DNA of 64,000 bases from Edaphobacter bradus (lineage in GTDB: Bacteria > Acidobacteriota > Terriglobia > Terriglobales > Acidobacteriaceae), in NCBI RefSeq assembly GCF_025685645.1, contig NZ_JAGSYF010000002.1:372001-436000 (forward strand). Direction: 5' to 3'. A model generated the notes under the pieces. That model saw only the letters and a program-made list of their open reading frames with translations. It was not told the DNA's origin and made no database searches. Every line of letters starts with the position of its first letter. Position 1 is the first letter of the stretch. Positions 58,787-64,000 of this stretch are shown piece by piece. Made by a program: the position numbers and the translations under genes.

Positions 58787-59493
58787 GCTTCCTTGAAGTC
58801 AAAGTAAGCAAGATTCATCTGACCCTGCGTCAGAATGTGCACGGTCAACACGGTCTTCCCCGCAGGCAGCCTCACCTTCACCAATCCCTTCGCGAGATTC
58901 CAGTGATGCCACTGCCTCCACGCAATTGGATCAGCCACATCATAGGTTGACTCGATCGCCAGCGGCCCCGTCGCATCCTTTCCATTGACATCCAGCGAGA
59001 TCGACCCACCGCGATTCGACGTGTAAAGCAGATCGGCACTGTATAAGCCCGCGTGTGCGACATCCACCGTAATCCGGAACCACTCCCCCGGCTCGGTCCA
59101 TCCCACGTAAAGCTGGTCCGCAGGCGGCTGAACTTTATTGTAAGAATTGTCATCGAACAGATCGGGCATCCTGTGAAACTTCGTATAAGAAGTGTCGACA
59201 CCCTCGCCCATTCGGAACTCATTCAGGTAAGTTCCGTTGGCGGGATTCAGCTCCCCGCTGCCATGGTTCTTCGCATCCGTATCGTGATAGGCCACACCCT
59301 CGCCGCCGCGATCGTAGTAAGCGCACTCCACCCGCCCCGGAACACTCTGCGCGACACCCTTATGCTTGTTGTCCCCGTAAGGAGTTCCCTTGTAGTCCTT
59401 CGGAACATTCGCTCCATGCGCAAAAACCGTGGCAAAGACCATCGCTGCCGACACAGCCATCAAGGCGCAGACTTCAAGCAATCTTCTATACAA
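58780..59493 (-). CDS. Exported CBM6-like carbohydrate-binding protein
   Basis: A 237-residue protein. A TTG at 59493 is chosen because GGAGGGG lies 7 bp before it; a GTG at 59529 lacks a binding site. A signal segment is visible (LMAVSAAMVFATVFAHGA). The mature part looks like a CBM6/DUF5010-type beta-sandwich: VECAYYDRGGEGVAYHDTDA, YVGWTEPGEWFRITVDV, LLYTSNRGGSISLDVNG and a late LPAGKTVLTVHI. No catalytic domain is attached, which is unusual for such modules. It probably binds a polysaccharide outside the cell. It overlaps the amidase stop by 7 bp, converging. Confidence 0.7.
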   Translation of the reverse strand: MYRRLLEVCALMAVSAAMVFATVFAHGANVPKDYKGTPYGDNKHKGVAQSVPGRVECAYYDRGGEGVAYHDTDAKNHGSGELNPANGTYLNEFRMGEGVDTSYTKFHRMPDLFDDNSYNKVQPPADQLYVGWTEPGEWFRITVDVAHAGLYSADLLYTSNRGGSISLDVNGKDATGPLAIESTYDVADPIAWRQWHHWNLAKGLVKVRLPAGKTVLTVHILTQGQMNLAYFDFKEAH

Positions 59494-59621
59494 AGCAATC
59501 CCCTCCGAAAACCTGTTTGCCAGGTCCACACGATACTAAGTGATTCGCAACGCATCGCCGCACTCCTGCGCTAAGATTCTCTGCGACAAGAAATCCGCGC
59601 CCGAGGTAGCTCGAAAACCGC

Positions 59622-60698
59622 ATGAAGACTCCCGATCAACTTCGCAATGAAGGCCGCCGCAACTTCCTCAAGACCGGCGGCAGCGCCATCGCGGCAAGCG
59701 TCGCCGCCGCTGCGCTTCCGACGAAGGCCCTCGCAGAACCCGCCATCCCAACAACAGCAGCCGCGCAGGCCGTGCAGGAGATGATGCCCACACGCAACCT
59801 CGGCCGCACCGGCTTCCGCGCGGGAATCTTCGGCCTCGGCGGACAAGGAGCGCTCGAGAAGCATGACAACGAAGCTGTCGCCATCCCAATCATCGAGCGC
59901 GCGCTCGAGCTCGGCGTCAACTACTTCGACACCTCCGCCATCTACGGCGGCCCCGACCGTTGGAGCGAGCAGTACCTCGGCAGAGGCCTCAAGGGCCGTC
60001 GCGACCGGGTCTTCCTCGCCAGCAAGACCAAGGAGCGCACCCGCGACGCTGCGCTGCGCAACCTCGAGGTCTCACTCAAGCTGCTCAACACCGACCACCT
60101 CGACACATGGCAGCTTCACGACGTCGGCATTCAGGAAGACATCGACCAGATCTTCGGCAAAGGCGGAGCCATCGAGGCCTTCACCGAGGCGCGCGACCAG
60201 AAGATGGTGCGTCACCTCGGCATCACCGGCCGCTTCCGCCCCGAAGCCCTCATGGAAGGCATCCGCCGCTTCCCCTTCGACACTGTCCTCATGGGACTCA
60301 ACGCAGCCGACAAGTACCACTACTCCTTCGCCAAAGAGCTGCTCCCAATGGCCGTCGAAAAGCAGATGGGCATCATCGGCATGAAGGTCATGGCGCGCGG
60401 CCGCATCCTCTCCAGTTGGACGCCGCCTCCCGTCGATGAGCAGAAGAGATCGTGGGAGGGCACCGGAGCCATCGCCACCACGCCCGGCACGCTAACCAAA
60501 CACGAGACGATGTTCTACACACTCTCGCTGCCCATCAGCACCGCCATCATCGGCTGCGACACCGTGGCACAAGTGGAAGAGTGCGCGCAACTCGCTCGCG
60601 ACTTCACCCCTCTCAGCGACCGCCAGATGACCGAGCTGGCGGATAAGACCGAGCCCATCGCAGAGCAGGCACTCTTTTTCCGCCTGATGCCACGCTGA
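59622..60698 (+). CDS. Tat-exported aldo/keto reductase
   Basis: A 358-residue protein with a twin-arginine signal (RRNFLKTGGSAIAAS). The aldo/keto-reductase barrel has the expected catalytic tetrad: Asp and Tyr in NYFDTSAIYGGP, Lys in VFLASKTKERT, His in TWQLHDVGI. Barrel end signals such as ISTAIIGCDTVAQVEE are typical of the non-sugar AKRs. A Tat signal means it folds, perhaps with NADP(H), before export. The substrate is unknown; related exported AKRs are common in Acidobacteria and Bacteroidetes. Confidence 0.88.
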   Translation: MKTPDQLRNEGRRNFLKTGGSAIAASVAAAALPTKALAEPAIPTTAAAQAVQEMMPTRNLGRTGFRAGIFGLGGQGALEKHDNEAVAIPIIERALELGVNYFDTSAIYGGPDRWSEQYLGRGLKGRRDRVFLASKTKERTRDAALRNLEVSLKLLNTDHLDTWQLHDVGIQEDIDQIFGKGGAIEAFTEARDQKMVRHLGITGRFRPEALMEGIRRFPFDTVLMGLNAADKYHYSFAKELLPMAVEKQMGIIGMKVMARGRILSSWTPPPVDEQKRSWEGTGAIATTPGTLTKHETMFYTLSLPISTAIIGCDTVAQVEECAQLARDFTPLSDRQMTELADKTEPIAEQALFFRLMPR

Positions 60699-60823
60699 GC
60701 CCTCACACTAAGCCCCAGCCGCTAAGTCGAACCCATGCAATCGGCCTCTGGAGACCGCCCTTGCCGCGCTCGCCTGCCGTTTCCCACTGGTGTAATCTGG
60801 CCGATAGCAGGGGTAGGTGCTTC

Positions 60824-62005
60824 ATGGTTCACGGCAGATTAGGATTTCGGGTCTTCGCACAGAGTTTCATCGCTCTGAGCCTCGCAGGCGCAGCCGCCTT
60901 CGCCTCGGCGGAGCAGCAGGCACAGACAACTCTCGTTGTGCCCGCCGCTCCGCTGCTTCCCGCGAAGTTCGGCCCATGGCAGGCGCAGGACGCCGCGCCT
61001 CCCTGCACCGACTGCTTCCATCCCGAGGGCCAGACTGCAGCCGTCTTCAAAGAGGACGGTCTCACTCGCACCAGCCAGCAGTCCTATCACTTGGCCAACG
61101 GTCCCCAGACCATGCAGGTCGAGGCCTACCAGTTCATCGATGCCACCGGAGCCTATAGCGCCTTCACCTATCTGCGCGGATCGGGAGCGAAGAACTACTC
61201 CGCCGCCAGAAAGTCCGGCTCCGAGACCATCGCAACCGGCACCGGCGAGTTCCTCGTCCTGAGCGGGACCACCGTGGTCGACGCGCACGTGAAGCAGCCG
61301 CGCCCGACAACCTCCGACGAGTTGCGCCAGCTTGCCGTAACACTGCCCAAGATCGGCGGAATCAAAGGGCTCGCTCCGCAGCTGCCGACCTACCTCCCGC
61401 AGAAAGGCCTGCAGGATGATTCTGTTCGCTACGCTCTAGGGCCTGTCGGATATCAGGCCATGGGCGGCGCGCTGCCCCCGGAGATCCTCGGCTTCGACAA
61501 AGCCGCCGAGGTCATCACGGCGAAGTACTCCGGAAAGGGACTGCTGACCCTGCTCATGCTTCCCACGCCTCAGATCGCCGGCGACCGCGGACGCGCCATC
61601 GCCGCCAGCCTCACCCAGCAGGGAGCCTCCGCCGGAACCGTGAAGTTGCGCCGCGAAGGACCGCTCCTCCTCCTGACCACCGGCTCCTGGAGCCCCTCCG
61701 AGGCCGAGGCGATGGTCAACAGTATCCACCTGCGCAACGAGGTCACCTGGAACAAGGCCCTTCCGCCTGAGTTCCACGTCGAGGTTCAGAAGACCGTCAG
61801 CCTGCTTAGCGGCATCCTTATCTTCTGCGGACTTGGGGCTTTAGCAGCAATCGTGCTCGGCCTCTTCTTCGGCGGAGGACGTGCCGCCATCCGCGTCCTG
61901 CAGGGCAAACCTGCCGCCTCCGAGCCGGAGTTCCTCCGGATCGATCTCAGCGGCCGCGCCGAGCCCATCCACTCCGACCCGCCAGCAGCCGGCTCCCAGG
62001 GTTGA
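60824..62005 (+). CDS. DUF6599-like exported/membrane protein
   Basis: A 393-residue protein starting at 60824 behind AGGGGTAGGTG. A signal peptide (AQSFIALSLAGAAAFASAEQ) is followed by a beta-rich domain with a paired Cys stretch (DAAPPCTDCFHPEG) and a repeat of the fold (YQFIDATGAYSAFTYLR; LMLPTPQIAGDRGRAIAAS). A single C-terminal membrane helix (LLSGILIFCGLGALAAIVLGL) anchors it with a short cytoplasmic tail. It resembles acidobacterial DUF6599 proteins, whose function is unknown. It ends at a strong hairpin. Confidence 0.7.
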   Translation: MVHGRLGFRVFAQSFIALSLAGAAAFASAEQQAQTTLVVPAAPLLPAKFGPWQAQDAAPPCTDCFHPEGQTAAVFKEDGLTRTSQQSYHLANGPQTMQVEAYQFIDATGAYSAFTYLRGSGAKNYSAARKSGSETIATGTGEFLVLSGTTVVDAHVKQPRPTTSDELRQLAVTLPKIGGIKGLAPQLPTYLPQKGLQDDSVRYALGPVGYQAMGGALPPEILGFDKAAEVITAKYSGKGLLTLLMLPTPQIAGDRGRAIAASLTQQGASAGTVKLRREGPLLLLTTGSWSPSEAEAMVNSIHLRNEVTWNKALPPEFHVEVQKTVSLLSGILIFCGLGALAAIVLGLFFGGGRAAIRVLQGKPAASEPEFLRIDLSGRAEPIHSDPPAAGSQG

Positions 62006-62024
62006 TCCCTTTGAGACGTCCCCA

Positions 62025-62065
62025 GGCTGCACCTGGAGTGGTGCAGCCGCCAGTCTAAGCGGCTG
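62025..62065 (+). terminator. Two overlapping hairpins after the DUF6599-like gene
   Basis: GGCTGCACC/GGTGCAGCC (62025-62033, 62040-62048) is a perfect 9-bp stem. CAGCCGC/GCGGCTG (62044-62050, 62059-62065) forms a second stem that shares five bases with it, so only one can form fully at a time. No T run follows. It is probably a terminator or 3'-end stabiliser. Confidence 0.5.
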
Positions 62066-62198
62066 ATTCGATAGTGCTTTGACCTTTTTCCACAACCCCA
62101 AAGGCGAAATAATAGCGAATAAAATACCGGGGGTTGTACGTGTAGTAACCCTAGTAACTAGTTGTAATGTAACGGTTTATCCTTTTTCGGTTTAAACC

Positions 62199-62227
62199 TT
62201 GACACGTCATTTCGCCAAACTTAGTAT
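62199..62227 (+). promoter_or_regulatory. Sigma-70-type promoter, possibly for an unannotated RNA
   Basis: TTGACA (62199-62204), a 17-bp spacer and TAGTAT (62222-62227) are close to consensus. TTTCGCCA occurs in the spacer and again right after the -10 box (62210-62217 and 62227-62234), with the inverse GGCGAAA at 62103, so a regulator could bind over the promoter. No gene starts within the next 300 bp. Confidence 0.55.
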
Positions 62228-62496
62228 TTCGCCAGAAAGTTCTGATGGCTTTGCCTCCGTTGGAACTGTTCTCCCTAAGGAGGGGCTGCCCTGTTGCCGG
62301 GCGGCCTCTTCTCGTCTGCGGCAATAATTCAGACAAGACCACCTAAGATTTTGCGTTGCAATCGTCTGCCATCGCTGCGCGACGACGAGCAGAGTTGGGA
62401 AGCTCACTGCCGCGAAGAGAGACTTCGAGCGAATGCGATTGGATGGTCGTGTGATTCTTCCGCAGGCAGCTACGCAAACGCACTCGCGAAACTCGG

Positions 62497-62655
62497 TCAC
62501 CCTCGACCAGCGGAACGCGACTCCGTCAAATTGAGAATCGGGTCCACCGGAGCCCTGCTCATCTCTTCTTCCGCATCAAGATCAACACGCGATGCCACGA
62601 CACACGGCGCGACGATCATCGCTAAGGACGACAGCAGGGCTAGCGCATGCCACAT
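62497..62655 (-). CDS. Possible 52-residue exported or membrane peptide
   Basis: From an ATG at 62655, with GAGG seven bases upstream, a 52-residue frame begins with a hydrophobic segment (WHALALLSSLAMIVAPCVVA) and continues with an acidic tail. The composition is that of a signal-peptide or single-helix protein. There is no recognised family and codon support is weak, so it may be chance. Confidence 0.3.
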   Translation of the reverse strand: MWHALALLSSLAMIVAPCVVASRVDLDAEEEMSRAPVDPILNLTESRSAGRG

Positions 62656-63011
62656 TGCAGGGCCTCTTTCCCAGGGAGAGCGCAGGCTTGCGCCTCCTGA
62701 TGCTCGTCCCATCGGCCCATCCCGTACGTAGCTTTAGCAATCTCCCGCAGTTGGACAGAGTCATTTCCCCCTCCGGAACTCCACCCTGGCGACTGCTCGA
62801 TTCGATAACCGGTCCCGACACAAGTCCCGATCAGTCCCGCCCGCTTGTGATCGGGATTGGCGGCACAAACATCGACTTCAGCAAAACCGACCTGAAAATC
62901 CTTCCTGCAAAAGGCGAAGAGACCTCAGCCCATAGCTGCGAAGGAAAGTTCCGTCCCACGCATTAGTCGAATTTGGAGATACGCCCCAATGCCGCTAAAA
63001 TAAACAGGTAC

Positions 63012-63087
63012 GCCGACGTAGCTCAGTTGGTAGAGCAGCTGATTCGTAATCAGCAGGTCAACGGTTCAAGTCCGTTCGTCGGCTCCA
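63012..63087 (+). tRNA. tRNA-Thr (anticodon CGT)
   Basis: A full cloverleaf is visible: acceptor GCCGACG/CGTCGGC, D stem GCTC/GAGC, anticodon stem GCTGA/TCAGC with loop TTCGTAA (anticodon CGT, reads ACG), T stem AACGG/CCGTT with loop TTCAAGT, and an encoded CCA end. A possible promoter lies just upstream (TTGGAG at 62974, 17-bp spacer, TAAATA at 62997). Confidence 0.95.
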
Positions 63088-63134
63088 TCCTTTTCTTTCC
63101 TCTACCCATAAATTTGAGTATGTTGGTGTCGTAG

Positions 63135-64000
63135 ATGCGGGCACGTCTGCGAATCCGTCCCACCGTTGGCGTATGGCTCGCATGCGTGGCGACAATTTGC
63201 GCCTCAACCCCGCTCAACGCGCAGGATCTTGAGCCTCGAGCCTATTCAGCCTCGCCCGTAGGAACATGGTTTGCCAGCGTTGGCTTTGGACGCTCCAGTG
63301 GAAGCATCGCCTTCGACCCTACGGTTCCCATCACCAACGCAAAAGCGACCTTCCACTTTCCAGCACTAGGCCTCGGCCACACGTTTGGCGTCTTCGGCCG
63401 GCAGGCCCTGCTTACCGCAGTGCTCCCTTACGCCTGGGGGAACGCCTCCGGTAACGTCGGCGATCAGTCAGGCATGGTATATCGCTCAGGACTGGCCGAC
63501 GTGAAGGCAAAGTTCTCCATCAACCTGCGCGGCAACCCGGCAATGACTCCCCGAGAGTTCGCGCAACGATTGCACCGCAGGACGATTCTCGGCGCGAGTC
63601 TCACGATGAGCGCACCCTCCGGACAATATTCCGGCGAAAAGCTGATCAATATCAGCACCAATCGCTGGTCATTCAAACCCGAGCTTGGTATCTCCGTCCC
63701 GGTCAAAAAGTTCTATCTTGATCTCTACGGCAGCGACACTTTCTTCACCGCAAACTCAAACTTCTATCCCGGGCAGTCACTTCGAACCCAGGCTCAGCTC
63801 CCAGCCATTCAGGCGCACGCCAGCTACACGGTGCGCCGCGGCCTGTGGGTCGCTGTCGATGCCACGTGGTACGGAGGCGGCGCCTCGAAGATCAACGGGG
63901 GCGCGCCATCCGAGCGGCAGAGCAACACCCGGCTGGGCACCCAGGTCTCGCTCCCCTTACCCGACAGACAATCGCTCAAATTCGCCTATAGCTCCGGCGT
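63135..64000 (+). CDS. MetA-pathway-type outer-membrane protein, 5' part
   Basis: The frame opens at 63135 and runs off the window, giving the first 288 residues. A signal peptide is visible (GVWLACVATICASTPLNAQ). The rest alternates beta-strands typical of an outer-membrane barrel: GTWFASVGFGRSSGS, FHFPALGLGHTFGVFG, LADVKAKFSINLRGN, GASLTMSAPSGQYSGE, VKKFYLDLYGSDTFF. The pattern fits the putative MetA-pathway-of-phenol-degradation family, thought to be outer-membrane channels, often for hydrophobic compounds. The substrate is unknown. The ribosome binding site is weak. Confidence 0.75.
   Translation, partial: MRARLRIRPTVGVWLACVATICASTPLNAQDLEPRAYSASPVGTWFASVGFGRSSGSIAFDPTVPITNAKATFHFPALGLGHTFGVFGRQALLTAVLPYAWGNASGNVGDQSGMVYRSGLADVKAKFSINLRGNPAMTPREFAQRLHRRTILGASLTMSAPSGQYSGEKLINISTNRWSFKPELGISVPVKKFYLDLYGSDTFFTANSNFYPGQSLRTQAQLPAIQAHASYTVRRGLWVAVDATWYGGGASKINGGAPSERQSNTRLGTQVSLPLPDRQSLKFAYSSG

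Larger units (their letters stand above)
62006..63011. other. 1-kb region without a convincing gene
   Basis: After two overlapping hairpins (62025-62065) comes an AT-rich stretch (62080-62230) with a repeated TAGTAAC (62143, 62152), GGCGAAA/TTTCGCC repeats and a good promoter at 62199-62227. From 62234 the sequence returns to high GC and shows a bulged hairpin at 62280-62308. Short frames exist on both strands, but only the small minus-strand one at 62497-62655 looks possible. A tRNA follows at 63012. Confidence 0.6.

Noticed and set aside
62294..62731. 145-codon plus-strand frame behind the 62199 promoter
   Set aside because: It needs a TTG start inside a hairpin, has no ribosome binding site, and the product shows no recognisable pattern.
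62592..62966. 124-codon plus-strand frame before the tRNA
   Set aside because: No ribosome binding site, no domain, composition unlike the neighbouring genes; it overlaps other equally weak frames.

Overview
The window looks like chromosomal DNA of a soil acidobacterium, probably Acidobacteriaceae (Granulicella/Edaphobacter/Terriglobus relatives). The reasons are high GC, Oar-like TonB-dependent receptors with an N-terminal carboxypeptidase-regulatory-like domain, an ECF sigma factor coupled to a TPR Ser/Thr kinase, a kumamolisin-type S53 protease, and many secreted glycoside hydrolases. This placement is inferred from gene content; no 16S gene is present. No insertion sequence, phage, integrase or CRISPR array was seen.

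Layout. 1-6.1 kb: the 3' part of an Oar-like receptor, a secreted alpha/beta hydrolase, a two-domain VOC protein and a small exported protein. 6.3-10.6 kb (minus strand): a translationally coupled operon of ECF sigma factor, transmembrane Ser/Thr kinase with TPRs, and a small cysteine-paired secreted protein. 10.7-11.7 kb: a membrane protein carrying a transposase-like Cys/His cluster, behind the decayed C-terminal end of a nitric-oxide-reductase (norB) gene. 11.7-21.3 kb: a membrane-spanning putative regulator divergent from an Oar receptor - TPR protein - GH31 alpha-glucosidase cluster. 21.4-24.2 kb: a large S53 protease. 24.3-29.3 kb: a TPR/HTH putative regulator divergent from isocitrate lyase and malate synthase (glyoxylate shunt), with a perfect palindrome between them and a clear terminator after aceB.

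29.4-34.7 kb: an mdtP-ytcA-mdtN-mdtO type efflux operon (TolC, YtcA, HlyD, FUSC). 34.7-38.3 kb: a GH18 chitinase, a 700-bp repeat- and hairpin-rich gene-free region, and an exported amidase. 38.3-44.7 kb: a GH3-GH5-GH30 beta-glucan operon divergent from a LacI-family regulator, with LacI-like half-sites between them. 44.7-53.5 kb: an exported protein, an orphan sensor kinase, an S9 peptidase overlapping recX, a REP-like element, a small membrane protein, a beta-barrel porin, a DUF429 protein and a Phd/VapC toxin-antitoxin pair.

53.6-64 kb: alaS (with a compositionally foreign-looking internal segment), an AMIN-domain N-acetylmuramoyl-L-alanine amidase, a carbohydrate-binding exported protein, a Tat-exported aldo/keto reductase, a DUF6599-like protein, a 1-kb region with no convincing gene but promoter, repeat and hairpin signals, tRNA-Thr(CGT), and the 5' part of a MetA-type outer-membrane protein that runs off the end.

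Overall the genes point to a heterotroph that degrades polysaccharides (beta-glucan, chitin, alpha-glucan) and proteins outside the cytoplasm, takes up products through Oar-type receptors, can grow on C2 compounds and exports toxic compounds. Long open frames antisense to real genes are common here because of the GC-rich codon usage and were not annotated. Start sites were often moved inward to agree with a signal peptide and a ribosome binding site.
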